Assembly: GCF_012689525.1 (NCBI RefSeq)
Contig: NZ_CP051516.1
Location: 3,348,001 to 3,412,000 of the forward strand
Length of the DNA stretch: 64,000 bases
From: Paraburkholderia aromaticivorans
GTDB lineage: Bacteria; Pseudomonadota; Gammaproteobacteria; Burkholderiales; Burkholderiaceae
Reading direction: 5' to 3'
The notes beneath the pieces were generated by a model. It did no database searches and had not been told where the DNA came from. It saw only the letters and a list, made by a program, of their open reading frames with translations. A program made the position numbers and the translations under genes. Below are positions 40,052-50,139 of the stretch, piece by piece (position 1 is the first letter of the stretch; every line of letters begins with the position of its first letter).

Positions 40052-41929
40052 ATGACCAGAAAAAAACTCGACTTTCGCGGACAAGCCTTCAAGGACGTCC
40101 TCGGCTTTACCTTCCATCACTGGGCGCAGCAGCCTGGGCGCATCCTCGTCATTACGGGGCTGGTGCTGCTCTCGGCATTGGCCGACGTACTCACGCCGAT
40201 GTTCGCGGGACGCCTCGTCGACGCCATCGCATCCGGCGCGGCCAGCAACGCCGTCGCCTGGCATGCGGCGATCACGGCCTTCTGCGTGCTGGGTGCGCTC
40301 GGCCTCGGCGCCACGTTGCTGCGGCAAGGCGTGTACTTCAACATCATCCGGCTCACGCTCAAGATGATGAGCGAGATCGCGGCCAACGCGTTTCATCGCG
40401 TGCAACGCTTTTCGACCGACTGGCACGCCAACAGCTTCGCCGGCTCCACAGTGCGCAAGATCACGCGCGGCATGTGGGCGCTCGACCTGCTCAACGACAC
40501 GCTGCTGATCGCACTGTTGCCGTCGCTCGTCATGCTGGTCGGCGCAACGGTCCTGCTCGGCTGGCGCTGGCCGATGATGGGCGCGGTCGTCGGCGTCGGC
40601 TCGGTGGTCTACATCGCGGTGACGGTGGCCATGTCGCTCGGGTTCGTCGCGCCGGCCGCGCGTCTCGCGAATGCGTGGGACACGCGCATGGGCGGCGCGC
40701 TCGCCGACGCGGTGAGTTGCAACGGCGTGGTCAAGGCGTTCGGCGCGGAGGAGCGCGAAGAAGTGCTGCTCGCGCGAGTGATCGGCAAGTGGCGGCACCG
40801 CACGCGCCGCACATGGATGCGCGGCACGATCAACGGCGGCGTCCAGGGCGGCATGCTGGTGGCGATCCAGGCCGCGATTCTCGGCGCGGCGCTGCTGTTG
40901 TGGGCGCGCGGCGAAGCGGGCGTCGGCGACATCACGTTCGCGCTGACCATGTTCTTCATGCTGCAAGGCTATCTGCGCGACGTGGGCATGCACATCCGTA
41001 ACCTGCAACGCTCGGTCAACGACATGGAGGAACTGGTGTCGCAGGAGAGCCAGCCGCTCGGTATCGAGGACCGCCCCGGCGCGGGTCCGATCACGATCAG
41101 CAAAGGCGAGATCCGGTTCGAGCACGTCACCTTTCACTACGGAACGAACGGCCGGCCGCTTTACGACAACTTCTCCGTGCGCATCGCGCCCGGCGAGCGC
41201 GTCGGATTGGTCGGGCATTCGGGTTCGGGGAAGACTACGTTCATCAAGCTGATCCAGCGGCTCTATGACATTTCGGAAGGCCGGATCACGATCGACGGTC
41301 AGGACATCGCCAAAGTGCGGCAGGCGTCTCTGCGCAGCCAGATCGCGATCGTTCAGCAGGAGCCGGTGCTGTTTCACCGCTCGCTCGCCGAGAACATCGC
41401 GTATGCGCGGCCCGGCGCGAGCCGTGCCGAGATCGAGCGGGCCGCGAAGCTCGCGAGCGCGCACGGCTTCATCGCGGCGCTGCCCAATGGCTATGACACG
41501 CTGGTCGGTGAACGCGGCGTCAAGCTCTCGGGCGGCGAACGTCAGCGCGTCGCCATCGCACGGGCGTTTCTCGCCGACGCGCCGATCCTCATTCTGGACG
41601 AGGCGACGTCGAGTCTCGACAGCGAAAGCGAGGTGCTGATCCAGCAGGCCATGGAGCGGCTGATGATGGGCCGCACCACGCTGGTGGTGGCGCACCGCCT
41701 TTCCACCGTGCGTGCGCTGGACCGGCTGCTGGTGCTGGACAAAGGCAAGGTGATCGAGGAAGGCAGCCATGACGCGCTGATCAGACTCGAGAACGGCCTG
41801 TACCGGCGGTTGTTCGAGCGTCAGGCGCTGGAGCTGATCAAGGGTCTGGGCGAGCCGGAATTCACGACTCGGACCGCGCGGCCGAACGTGAACCGGACGG
41901 ACGATTCCAGCTTGCTGGTTGGGAAGTAA
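40052..41929 (+). CDS. ABC exporter, fused permease and ATPase
   Basis: This 625-residue protein has a six-helix type I exporter domain (residues about 25-330) and a C-terminal ATPase with Walker A GHSGSGKTT, Q-loop IVQQEPVLFHRSLAENI, signature LSGGERQR, Walker B ILILDEATSSLD and switch His VVAHRL. Such half-transporters work as dimers exporting lipids, peptides or drugs (MsbA/LmrA-like); the substrate cannot be told. The ATG at 40052 was chosen because it starts the basic N-terminus MTRKKLDFR; the frame is open 10 codons more. It is about 44% alike in layout to the second exporter in this window but not adjacent. Confidence 0.85.
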   Translation: MTRKKLDFRGQAFKDVLGFTFHHWAQQPGRILVITGLVLLSALADVLTPMFAGRLVDAIASGAASNAVAWHAAITAFCVLGALGLGATLLRQGVYFNIIRLTLKMMSEIAANAFHRVQRFSTDWHANSFAGSTVRKITRGMWALDLLNDTLLIALLPSLVMLVGATVLLGWRWPMMGAVVGVGSVVYIAVTVAMSLGFVAPAARLANAWDTRMGGALADAVSCNGVVKAFGAEEREEVLLARVIGKWRHRTRRTWMRGTINGGVQGGMLVAIQAAILGAALLLWARGEAGVGDITFALTMFFMLQGYLRDVGMHIRNLQRSVNDMEELVSQESQPLGIEDRPGAGPITISKGEIRFEHVTFHYGTNGRPLYDNFSVRIAPGERVGLVGHSGSGKTTFIKLIQRLYDISEGRITIDGQDIAKVRQASLRSQIAIVQQEPVLFHRSLAENIAYARPGASRAEIERAAKLASAHGFIAALPNGYDTLVGERGVKLSGGERQRVAIARAFLADAPILILDEATSSLDSESEVLIQQAMERLMMGRTTLVVAHRLSTVRALDRLLVLDKGKVIEEGSHDALIRLENGLYRRLFERQALELIKGLGEPEFTTRTARPNVNRTDDSSLLVGK

Positions 41930-42096
41930 ATTGGAACCGGGCGTGTGGGACGTCAGCGTGAAATCGCAGGTATGCAGCGGCGTTTTCGATTGGCGTTCCA
42001 CCGCCCGTTTTTTATGAGCGCGAGTGCAGGCTCGAACGCGCAAGCAGCGCCAGCCCTAACCTGCGCGAACCGTCCACACGCCCCGGGCGCTGCGAA

Positions 42097-42561
42097 TTAC
42101 ACCACGCCCGCAGGCAACCCCACGCCGCGCGCCATCCCGGTCGCCGCAAACACCATCAACACCATCGCTATCGTCTGTATCACGCTATAGCGCGCGTAAG
42201 AACGCGCTTTGCGCAAATCCGGCGCGGTGCCTTTCCTGATCGCAGCGCGCCAGCGCATCAGCGCGAGCATCGACGGCACTTCGAGGATGAGAATGATCAG
42301 CAGCAGCGTCATCTTGAGATGAAAGAGCGGCTCGTGGAGATAGTAGTCGGCGCCCTTTTCGAGGCCGCCGAAAGCGCGCATCAACCCGGTGACGATCAAC
42401 ACCAATGCCGAGATACCCCACCCTGTATCCGCCCGGAACACGGAGCGCAGCGCGGCAGGCACGCTCGCGCGGCGGAGCGCCCACGTGCGCCGCAGAATCG
42501 ACGCGAGCGCGAAGCCATAAGCAAGCAAATGGATGGCGGCAATCAACCAGCGAACCAGCAT
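42097..42561 (-). CDS. DUF2214 family membrane protein
   Basis: This 154-residue protein has four hydrophobic helices. The family pattern is WLIAAIHLLAYGFALASILRR at the N-terminus, DTGWGISALVLIVTGLMRAFGGLEKGADYYLHEPLFHLKM in the middle and MVLMVFAATGMARG at the end. Conserved His residues in HLLAYG and EPLFHLKM could bind heme, as in related small cytochrome-like membrane proteins. AGGAG lies 6 nt before the ATG at 42561. The role is unknown. Confidence 0.82.
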   Translation of the reverse strand: MLVRWLIAAIHLLAYGFALASILRRTWALRRASVPAALRSVFRADTGWGISALVLIVTGLMRAFGGLEKGADYYLHEPLFHLKMTLLLIILILEVPSMLALMRWRAAIRKGTAPDLRKARSYARYSVIQTIAMVLMVFAATGMARGVGLPAGVV

Positions 42562-42712
42562 AGCGACTCCTGCAAAGGACGCGATACGATCGTTGTGTGT
42601 CTCACTCGCCCACGCTGAAGCGCCGGGCGCCATGACTTCATTATCGACTACGGCTCAATCTACAACGCCTGCTTCGGCCACGGGGTGTGGCCGACTGCAC
42701 AAACCGGCAGAT

Positions 42713-43573
42713 TCAGACCTGCTGCAAGGATGTGTCAAGCGCGCGGGCGGCGACCCGATCGCCTTCGGTCGTCAGCGCGGTGCGGAATACGGTCTGCCGG
42801 TTGTGCCCCGCGGCGGCCGGCGAATCCCACAGTAACTCGATCTTCGGACGGCGGCCGAAGGCGCCGCGCGCCAGCGACGGCGCAGCCGCCGACCCCAGCG
42901 ACGCGCCGGACCCACCCGGCTCGCCCACGGCGCCGAACGCCACGGCCGGAGTGGGCGTCGGCGTCGGCGTCGTTCGTGCGTCCTGCCCGGCCGCCCAGCG
43001 CACGGACAATTCGCGCGCGTCGTACTGCCCCACCTTGCGGCGCTCCGCCCACACGATCACCGTCCGCGTGGCCGGATCGAGCGCGACCGCATAGCGGCCG
43101 ATCGCGAAACGGCGCGCGGCGATATTGGTACGCCACAGCGCGCGCGGCCGGCAAATCCACAGCACGGCGGCATACAGCGCCGGCGCGGCCAGCAGCCAGC
43201 CGTTGGAGGCTGCCACCGCATTGGCGGCACGCCGCCAACCGGCGCTCGCGGCGAACGCGCCGACCGACCAGACCGCAAACAGGAACCCGAGGAAAGCGAA
43301 CAGACGCAGCGCCTGCCGCAGCCATTGCGGCAGCGGATGCAACGGGCGCTCGGCCACGGCGCGCGCCCCCGGCAGGAAGATCAGCAGGAACAGGAAGACG
43401 AGGTTGATGCACGCCCACGGCGAGGACAGCATGGCCAGCAACGACGCGCCCGCATCCAGGTCCGCCATCGAAAAAAGCCAGCGAGCGAGGATCACGAGAC
43501 CGATGGCGCGCAACGCGAAAATCGTTCCGGCGCCGGGCGCCGCGTTCGCACGCGTCTCTTTCGTTCTCGCCAA
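42713..43573 (-). CDS. Membrane protein of unknown function
   Basis: This 286-residue protein has four hydrophobic segments (about residues 14-35, 45-70, 90-110 and 128-145) and a soluble C-terminal half with a proline-threonine run (TPTPTPTPA) and a glycine-rich linker. The TTG at 43573 is preceded by a perfect AGGAGG (complement of 43579-43584) with 5-nt spacing, which decides the start; an ATG at 43624 lacks one. The cytoplasmic part (VALDPATRTVIVWAERRKVGQYD) looks like a small beta domain. No family is recognised. Confidence 0.65.
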   Translation of the reverse strand: MARTKETRANAAPGAGTIFALRAIGLVILARWLFSMADLDAGASLLAMLSSPWACINLVFLFLLIFLPGARAVAERPLHPLPQWLRQALRLFAFLGFLFAVWSVGAFAASAGWRRAANAVAASNGWLLAAPALYAAVLWICRPRALWRTNIAARRFAIGRYAVALDPATRTVIVWAERRKVGQYDARELSVRWAAGQDARTTPTPTPTPAVAFGAVGEPGGSGASLGSAAAPSLARGAFGRRPKIELLWDSPAAAGHNRQTVFRTALTTEGDRVAARALDTSLQQV

Positions 43574-43624
43574 GGCATCCTCCTGTCGTCGGCGGCGCCG
43601 CAGCCAAATTTGCGGCAGGGCCAT

Positions 43625-43813
43625 TATAGGGATATTACGGAGAGTGGCTCATTCTTACCGGCCGAAACCCGAACTTTCGTCCGTTGATTGGGATAAACGC
43701 GGCGCGCTCGCAACAACGCCCCGTGGGCAAGTGCCTCACGGGGCGTTGCTGGCGGCCTTCGGAGCGCCTGAACGCGCTCCTCGAGCCGAGGCGACTTTTT
43801 TACCTGTCGCGCA
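43625..43813. other. Intergenic hairpins downstream of the glycosyltransferase
   Basis: Two GC-rich inverted repeats lie here: GCCCCGTG with CACGGGGC (about 43719-43746) and GGAGCGC with GCGCTCC (about 43759-43779). On the minus strand neither is followed by a good T run, so they are candidates for transcript-end structures rather than clear terminators. Confidence 0.4.
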
Positions 43814-44878
43814 TTAGCTGGCGTTGACTTCGCGCAGCACAGTACGGTGCTTCTGACGCAGCAGCTCTTCGTAGGTGGCGACATAGTTCTTCGCCATGAC
43901 CTTCGACGAAAAGCGCGACTCGAACGCCTTGCGCACACCGGCGCGCGACAGCGTGTGCAGACGCTTGACTGCGGCGACCGCGCTGATTTCGTCTTCGACG
44001 ACGAAGCCCGACACACCGTTTTCAATCACTTCCGGCACCGAACCGCGGTTGAATGCGATCGCCGGCGTACCGCACGCCATTGCTTCGATCATGACCAGAC
44101 CGAAGGGCTCCGGCCAGTCGATCGGGAACACCAGTGCATGCGCGTTGCCGAGGAACTCACGCTTTTCGGCTTCGCCGATTTCGCCGATGTACTCGACGTG
44201 CGGGAGCGCCATCAGCGGCTTGATCACTTCTTCGTAATAGGCGCGGTCGGCCTTGTCGATCTTGGCGGCGACCTTGAGCTTCATGCCTGCCTGGCCGGCG
44301 ATGCGGATCGCGCGGTCGAGGCCCTTCTCCGGCGAGACGCGGCCGAGGAAAGCGAGGTAGCCCGGCTCGACGTTGGAGATCGGCGTGAGCACGTTTTCCG
44401 GCAGGCCGTGATACACGGTTTGCAGCCAGTTGGCCTGTTGCAGGGGCATGCGCTGGTTGTCCGAAATCGACACGACCGGCACGTCGCTGAACGTATTGAA
44501 CACCGGTTGCAGTTCCGGCAGATCGAGACGGCCGTGCAGCGTGGTCAGGAACGGCACCGGCTGACGCGCGAACAGCGAGAACGGGTAGTAGTCGATGTGG
44601 AAATGCAGCACGTCGAATTCGTCCGCGCGGCGGCGCACTTCTTCGAGCAGCAGCATGTGCGGCGCCATCACGTCGCGGATGGTCGGGTCGAGGCGCAGCG
44701 CCTGCGGCCAGAAAGCTTCGAGTTTCGCCGAGGTCTGCGAATCGCCGCTCGCAAAGAGCGTGACGTCGTGGCCCTGCTCGACCAGAGCTTCGGTCAGATA
44801 GGACACCACGCGTTCCGTACCACCATACAGCTTGGGAGGAACCGCCTCGTGCAACGGAGCGATTTGAGCGATTCGCAT
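43814..44878 (-). CDS. GT4 family glycosyltransferase
   Basis: This 354-residue GT-B enzyme begins MRIAQIAPLHEAVPPKLYGGTERVVSYL, the acceptor-site pattern of GT4 enzymes. The donor half holds YLAFLGRVSPEKGLDRAIRIA, EYIGEIGEAEKREFLGNAHALVFPIDWPEPFGLVMIEAMACGTPAIAF (E-x7-E nucleotide-sugar motif) and GSVPEVIENG. The ATG at 44878 has GAGGAG 8 nt before it. It would transfer a sugar from a nucleotide donor; acceptor unknown. It stands alone, divergent from the second ABC exporter. Confidence 0.85.
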   Translation of the reverse strand: MRIAQIAPLHEAVPPKLYGGTERVVSYLTEALVEQGHDVTLFASGDSQTSAKLEAFWPQALRLDPTIRDVMAPHMLLLEEVRRRADEFDVLHFHIDYYPFSLFARQPVPFLTTLHGRLDLPELQPVFNTFSDVPVVSISDNQRMPLQQANWLQTVYHGLPENVLTPISNVEPGYLAFLGRVSPEKGLDRAIRIAGQAGMKLKVAAKIDKADRAYYEEVIKPLMALPHVEYIGEIGEAEKREFLGNAHALVFPIDWPEPFGLVMIEAMACGTPAIAFNRGSVPEVIENGVSGFVVEDEISAVAAVKRLHTLSRAGVRKAFESRFSSKVMAKNYVATYEELLRQKHRTVLREVNAS

Positions 44879-45518
44879 ATGAAAAACTCCTCGTAAAAAA
44901 TCAGGCAAAGGTACTGCGTTTGGTAAAAGCGACTCGCTTGCTCGCCAGGGCAGTCTGGCCGGACATGCCGGCTCGGGCCTGATTCTTTCGAGAAATCCTG
45001 CGATGGATCGCTTGGGTAGTGAGCCCAGACCCGTGTTCAATGTCTGCGCATGTGCCGGTAAACGCACACATGGCACCTACGTTGACAAACTGTCAGAAAA
45101 TTCGGCGGGCCTACAGAGCATGCATTATCAATGCCGGGATTCGCGCTGCACCACAACATTTCAAAGTCTTTACGTTGTTACAAACGCGAAACACTTTGCA
45201 AACCCTTGTTTTCTAAGACAGTTCTACAGTGGCAACTGGCTTGCGGCACGGACCGCCGAGGTGGTCTCGTAAGCTCTTGCGTCAACTCTGCCGGCAAGCG
45301 TTGAAGAAATGCCGCACCGCGATTGAATGCAATTTGTAATTATATCCCGAAATTTTGCGCGGCCCGCGTGGACCCTGACCCCGTAGACGGGTCGAGCAGC
45401 GGTAGGTCGCAAACGTCTATCGCGAAATCAATCGCGCCAAGGCCCGGATACACAGGGCGCAATCGCTTTTGCATGTTTACAATGCGAAGCATCGGCTTCG
45501 CGGCGAACCTTTTTCCAA
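44879..45518. other. Long divergent intergenic region
   Basis: This 640-bp stretch between the divergent glycosyltransferase and ABC exporter genes holds no supported gene. It is less GC-rich than its surroundings around 45080-45230 and 45320-45360, as expected of promoter DNA. A TTGACA occurs at 45081-45086, but no well-spaced -10 box follows. Confidence 0.4.
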
Positions 45519-47405
45519 GTGGCCCACGCTTTGCATGCACAACCCGAAACACACCAACCTCACGATCAATTGGAACATTTAACCATCGCTCAGCGTAATG
45601 CCGAGAACGCAAAGCTCGCGAGCTATGCGCATCGGCCGCTTGCGTTCCTTTTCCGCTTTATCCGCCGCCATCCGCTCGCGCATGCGATCGTCCTGGGCAG
45701 CGTGTTTGCGGCCGTGAGCTGTGCGCTCGCTTCGCAATACGCGATCAAACATCTGATCGACGTGCTCGGCGAAGGCCGGCACCATCCCGGCCCGCTGTGG
45801 GGGGCGTTCGCCATCCTGGTTGGCCTGATCGCCGCCGACAACCTGCTGTGGCGGGTCGGCGGCTGGGTCGCCGCGCACACGTTCGTCGCCGTGACCGGCG
45901 ATCTGCGGCGCGACCTGTTCCAATATCTGAGCGGACACTCGCCGACGTACTACTCCGAGAAGCAGCCGGGCATGCTCGCAAGCCGGATCACGGCGACTTC
46001 GAACGCGGTCTACACGGCGGAGAACACCACCGCGTGGAACGTGCTGCCGCCGTGCATCGCGGTGTTCGGCGCGATCGTCATGATCATCGCGGTGAATCCG
46101 CTGATGGCCTGCGGCCTGATGCTCTGCTCGGCCATTCTGTCGGTCGTGCTGTACAAGCTGGCCGGGCGCGGCTCCGCGCGCCATCACCATTTCGCCACCA
46201 AGGCGGCGTCGGTGGACGGCGAATTGGTCGACGTGATCAGCAACATGGGCCTCGTACGCGCTTTCGGCATGACGTTTCGCGAGCAGCAGCGGTTCGGCGC
46301 AACGGTCAAGGCCGAGATGGACGCGCGCCAGCAGAGCCTGCTGTATCTGGAAAAGCTGCGTCTGCTGCATGCGGTGATCACCGCGCTGCTATCGGCGGGC
46401 TTGCTGGGCTGGGCGCTGTGGCTGTGGGATCAAGGCAAGGCGACCTCGGGCGACATCGTGCTGGTCAGCTCGCTCGGCTTCACGATCCTGCACGGCACGC
46501 GCGATCTGGCCGTGGCGCTCGTCGATGTCACGCAGCACGTGGCGCGTCTCGCGGAAGCCGTGCGCACGTTGCTCGAGCCGCACGGCATGCCCGACCGCGA
46601 CGGCGCTTCCGAACTCGTGCCGCAAGGCGGCCGCATCGATTTCGAAAGCGTGACGTTCGCCTACCCGCGCCGCCGGCCGATTCTCGATCACTTCGACTTG
46701 CATATCGAACCCGGCCAGCGCGTCGGCCTGATCGGCAAATCGGGCGCGGGCAAATCCACCGTGCTGGCATTGCTGCAGCGTTTTTATGAGACGCAAGGCG
46801 GCGCGATCAAGATCGACGGCCAGGAGATCGCCACGATCACGCAGGACAGTTTGCGCCACGCGATCGCGCTGGTGCCGCAGGACATCTCGCTGTTCCACCG
46901 CACCGTGTACGAGAACATCGCCTACGGGCGCCCGGAAGCGAGCCGCGATGAAGTGCTCGCGGCCGCGCGCGAGGCGCGTTGCGCGGACTTTATCGAGGCC
47001 ATGCCGGAAGGCTACGACACGATCGTCGGCGACCGCGGCGTGAAGCTGTCGGGCGGCCAGCGTCAGCGGATCGCGATTGCACGCGCGATCCTGAAGAACG
47101 CGCCGATCCTGCTGCTCGATGAAGCGACCTCGGCGCTCGACAGCGCATCGGAAGAAGCAATCCAGAAAGCGCTCGACCGGCTGATGGTCGGCCGCACCGT
47201 GGTCGCGATCGCGCACCGTCTGTCGACGCTGAACAACTTCGACCGGATCATCGTGATGAGCGCCGGCAAGGTCATCGACGACGGCAGCCCGGAAGAACTG
47301 CGCCAGCGCCCGGGTTTGTATCGCGATCTGCTCACCAAGCAGTATGGTAAGGGCCACACGCTGCACATCGGCGGCAAGAAGGTCGACGAACAGCACGTGG
47401 TGTGA
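45519..47405 (+). CDS. ABC exporter, fused permease and ATPase (MsbA-like)
   Basis: This 628-residue half-transporter has a six-helix exporter domain (about residues 45-345) and an ATPase with Walker A GKSGAGKST, Q-loop LVPQDISLFHRTVYENIAYG, signature LSGGQRQR, Walker B ILLLDEATSALD and switch His AIAHRL. The polar, His/Gln-rich first 35 residues look dispensable. The GTG at 45519 is the most upstream in-frame start and lacks a clear ribosome binding site, so the true start may be a little later. Export of lipid or glycolipid is possible given the neighbouring glycosyltransferase, but this is inference. Confidence 0.82.
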   Translation: MAHALHAQPETHQPHDQLEHLTIAQRNAENAKLASYAHRPLAFLFRFIRRHPLAHAIVLGSVFAAVSCALASQYAIKHLIDVLGEGRHHPGPLWGAFAILVGLIAADNLLWRVGGWVAAHTFVAVTGDLRRDLFQYLSGHSPTYYSEKQPGMLASRITATSNAVYTAENTTAWNVLPPCIAVFGAIVMIIAVNPLMACGLMLCSAILSVVLYKLAGRGSARHHHFATKAASVDGELVDVISNMGLVRAFGMTFREQQRFGATVKAEMDARQQSLLYLEKLRLLHAVITALLSAGLLGWALWLWDQGKATSGDIVLVSSLGFTILHGTRDLAVALVDVTQHVARLAEAVRTLLEPHGMPDRDGASELVPQGGRIDFESVTFAYPRRRPILDHFDLHIEPGQRVGLIGKSGAGKSTVLALLQRFYETQGGAIKIDGQEIATITQDSLRHAIALVPQDISLFHRTVYENIAYGRPEASRDEVLAAAREARCADFIEAMPEGYDTIVGDRGVKLSGGQRQRIAIARAILKNAPILLLDEATSALDSASEEAIQKALDRLMVGRTVVAIAHRLSTLNNFDRIIVMSAGKVIDDGSPEELRQRPGLYRDLLTKQYGKGHTLHIGGKKVDEQHVV

Positions 47406-47451
47406 GCCCGCGAGCGGCGTGCTTCGAGGCGCGAGCCGTCATCGCCATGAG

Positions 47452-47480
47452 AAAAGCCGCTCGAGAGCGGCTTTTCTTTT
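47452..47480. terminator. Bidirectional terminator between the ABC exporter and otsA
   Basis: AAAAGCCGCTC (47452-47462) pairs with GAGCGGCTTTT (47465-47475) with T-rich sequence on the right and A on the left, serving the converging genes. Confidence 0.85.
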
Positions 47481-47511
47481 ACGCGTGTTGCAATGCAGCC
47501 CCGACCGCAGC

Positions 47512-48972
47512 CTACCCGGCCTGAGTTTCGCGCGCCGCCTTTTTCCCCGGCACGGCGCGCGCCTTCCCGCTTCGGGTGCTCTTTGCACCAGCGACGCCCT
47601 GCAAATCGCGCATGAAGTTATCGCGCCACACCGACACATTGTTCTCGCGCAACTGCACCATCATGTCGCGATGACGCGCCTGACGCTCCGCGAGCGGCAT
47701 GCCGAGCGCCCGTGCGAGCGCCTCGGCCATGCCGTCGATATCGACCGGATTGACGATCAGCGCGCCGTCCAGTTCCTGCGCGGCGCCGGCAAAGCGCGAC
47801 AACACGAGCACGCCGGGATTTTCCGGATCCTGCGCCGACACATACTCCTTGGCGACGAGGTTCATGCCATCGCGCAACGGCGTGACATAGCCGACATGCG
47901 CGGTGCGGAACAGCGCGGCCAGCACCGAGCGCTCGTACTGCTTGTGGATGTAGAGAATCGGCGTCCAGTCCAGTTCGGCGAAGCGCCCATTGATGCGCCC
48001 CGACTCCCCTTCGAGCTGCAAGCGAATGTCCTGATACGCGTGCATGTCGGCGCGCGTCGGCGGCGCAATCTGCAGGAACGACACCTTGTTACGTTGCGCG
48101 GTCGCGTGTTCGAGCAGACGCTCGAAAGCGCGAAAACGTTCGACCAGTCCCTTCGAATAGTCGAGCCGGTCCACGCTCATGATCAGCTTGCGCGAATGCA
48201 GCGTCGCCTTCATGGTGCGCACCGGTTTGCCGCGCTCACCCGCTTTCGCGAGTTCGGCGATCTCGTCCGGATAGACGCCGATCGGATACGCCGCCGCGCG
48301 CAGCGTGCGGCCGAACGCGTGGATCGTCAGCGGGCCTTTCGCGGATGCGTCGACCGAGCCGTTCGCCTCATTGACGATGTAGTCGCAGAACGCGCGCAGA
48401 TCCGGCGCCGTCTGGAAGCCGAGCAAATCGAACGAACACAGCGCTTCGACCAGTTCGCGATGCGGCGGCACCGCCAGCAGCACCTGCGAAGCCGGAAACG
48501 GAATGTGCAGGAAAAAGCCGATGCGGTTCTTCACGCCCGCGGCGCGCAGCGCCTGCGCGAACGGAATCAGATGGTAGTCGTGGACCCAGATCACGTCGTC
48601 TTCGCGCAGCAGCGGCACGAGTTGTTGCGCGAGCCACGCATTGACGCGGCAGTAGCCCTCGAAGTCGTGCCGGTCGTACTGCAGCAAGTCGGCGCGATAG
48701 TGGAACGCCGGCCACAGCGTGGCGTTCGAGAAGCCACGATAGTACTGATCGTAATCGCGGCGCATCAGCGCGATGGTCGCGAAGGTCACCGGGCCGCGTT
48801 CCTCGACCTTGATCTGCGGCTGGCCCGAGCTGAGCACGTCGCCGCTCCAGCCGAACCACATGCCGCCGGTTTCCTTCAGCGCGTCGTACACGCCGACCGC
48901 CAGACCACCCGCCGCCGGGCCGCCCTCCGAGATCGGCGCAACCCGGTTCGATACGATGATCAGTCGGCTCAT
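47512..48972 (-). CDS. otsA: Trehalose-6-phosphate synthase
   Basis: This 486-residue GT20 enzyme joins UDP-glucose and glucose-6-phosphate. It starts [27 protein letters not shown], followed by [20 protein letters not shown], the acceptor segment [31 protein letters not shown] and the donor-binding [14 protein letters not shown] and [10 protein letters not shown]. The C-terminal 25 residues are a Lys/Arg-rich tail. It is 55 bp after otsB in the same direction. Trehalose would serve as osmo- and stress protectant. Confidence 0.95.
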   Translation of the reverse strand: MSRLIIVSNRVAPISEGGPAAGGLAVGVYDALKETGGMWFGWSGDVLSSGQPQIKVEERGPVTFATIALMRRDYDQYYRGFSNATLWPAFHYRADLLQYDRHDFEGYCRVNAWLAQQLVPLLREDDVIWVHDYHLIPFAQALRAAGVKNRIGFFLHIPFPASQVLLAVPPHRELVEALCSFDLLGFQTAPDLRAFCDYIVNEANGSVDASAKGPLTIHAFGRTLRAAAYPIGVYPDEIAELAKAGERGKPVRTMKATLHSRKLIMSVDRLDYSKGLVERFRAFERLLEHATAQRNKVSFLQIAPPTRADMHAYQDIRLQLEGESGRINGRFAELDWTPILYIHKQYERSVLAALFRTAHVGYVTPLRDGMNLVAKEYVSAQDPENPGVLVLSRFAGAAQELDGALIVNPVDIDGMAEALARALGMPLAERQARHRDMMVQLRENNVSVWRDNFMRDLQGVAGAKSTRSGKARAVPGKKAARETQAG

Positions 48973-49027
48973 GAAGCGCGATTCCCGATGCAGTGCGTTG
49001 TTTGCTTTGGGCGATGCGTCGCGGCCA

Positions 49028-49777
49028 TCATGCGGTGCGCGCCGCCGCGACGATCGATGCCAGCCAATCGAGCAGGTCGGACACCGACTCGATTCGCGTA
49101 CGCGCCATCGTCTCGCCGGGACCAACCTTGATCGACACGCCGCCGCGTTCGTTGACGACGGCGAAGCCTTTCTCGTCGGTCAGATCATCACCGGCAAAGA
49201 CCGGCTTGCGGCCGACGAACGGCGGCTCGTCGAGGAACGCGCGCAGCGCGCGACCCTTATCGACATCTTTAGGTTTGATTTCGTAGACCATCTTGCCCGG
49301 CTGCAGCACGTAGGAGCCGGCGTAATCGGCCACCAGCCGCTCGGTCGCCTCGCGCGCCACGGTCTCGCGATCCGGCGCATTCCGGTAGTGCAGCGCCACG
49401 GCCGCGCCCTTGATCTCGAGCAGCATGCCGGCGTTCTCGTTGACCACCTGCGCAAGCACCTGCTCCATGCGCAGCAGCCGCTCGTCGTGGAAGCCGATGC
49501 GCTGCGTGTCGCCGTTCGCGTCGCGCCGCTCGGCGCCGTGCAGGCCGGCAATCGGCAGATCGGGCATGGCGAGAAAACTGTCGATGCTGTCGATACCGCG
49601 GCCCGACACGACCGCCACCGCGCCGTTTGTCAGACTGCGCAACTCGCTCAGCAAATCGATCACGCGAGGTTGCACCAGCACGCCGTCCGGCGTGGGGGCC
49701 AGTTCGACGAGCGTGCCGTCGAAATCGAAGAAAAATGCCGTCTCGCTCGGAGACAGAACAGCCGGAAGTGCTTGCAT
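49028..49777 (-). CDS. otsB: Trehalose-6-phosphate phosphatase
   Basis: This 249-residue HAD phosphatase has motif I FFFDFDGTLVELAP with both Asp residues, motif II AVVSGRGIDSID, the lysine in EIKPKDVDKGRAL and motif IV PVFAGDDLTDEKGF. It dephosphorylates the OtsA product to trehalose. The ATG at 49777 is the natural start. otsB precedes otsA, and the two form an operon. Confidence 0.95.
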   Translation of the reverse strand: MQALPAVLSPSETAFFFDFDGTLVELAPTPDGVLVQPRVIDLLSELRSLTNGAVAVVSGRGIDSIDSFLAMPDLPIAGLHGAERRDANGDTQRIGFHDERLLRMEQVLAQVVNENAGMLLEIKGAAVALHYRNAPDRETVAREATERLVADYAGSYVLQPGKMVYEIKPKDVDKGRALRAFLDEPPFVGRKPVFAGDDLTDEKGFAVVNERGGVSIKVGPGETMARTRIESVSDLLDWLASIVAAARTA

Positions 49778-50139
49778 CGGTTAGTTTTGCCTTTCAGCCT
49801 TCTGCGGCCGGAAAAGTGTGCGCATCTTACCGCGCATCCATCAATTTTTCGAGAAAGTAAGGCTGGGCACAAGCCCAGCCGGGCGCCGCAGGCGAGCCTC
49901 GGCGGCGATTGCGTTCAAAATGAGAACAATCCGACTTCAGCCGGCTTTCAGCCGCCTGCGTCAAATTGCCTCGCAAACCGCGCGCCCGCGGGCGCTGCGC
50001 GACGTCATCGGCTAATTTGCGCTAAAGTCGCAGCCACGCGAAACATTGCCGTTACGACCATATTTGCACACTATGACCGCGCAAGCGCCGCACGCGCATC
50101 GAGCGGCGCCGCAATTCAATCGAGTCACTGAACCCTGCT
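49778..50139. other. Divergent intergenic region otsB / SCO1
   Basis: No gene is supported here. A perfect 8-bp hairpin, GGCTGGGC at 49861-49868 with GCCCAGCC at 49873-49880, loop ACAA, sits about 85 bp before otsB. On the minus strand it is followed by a weak pyrimidine stretch (TTACTTTCTC). It could be in the otsBA leader. Confidence 0.4.

Noticed and set aside
47344..49131. 595-codon open frame antisense to otsA
   Set aside because: Shadow frame; otsA motifs on the other strand are clear.
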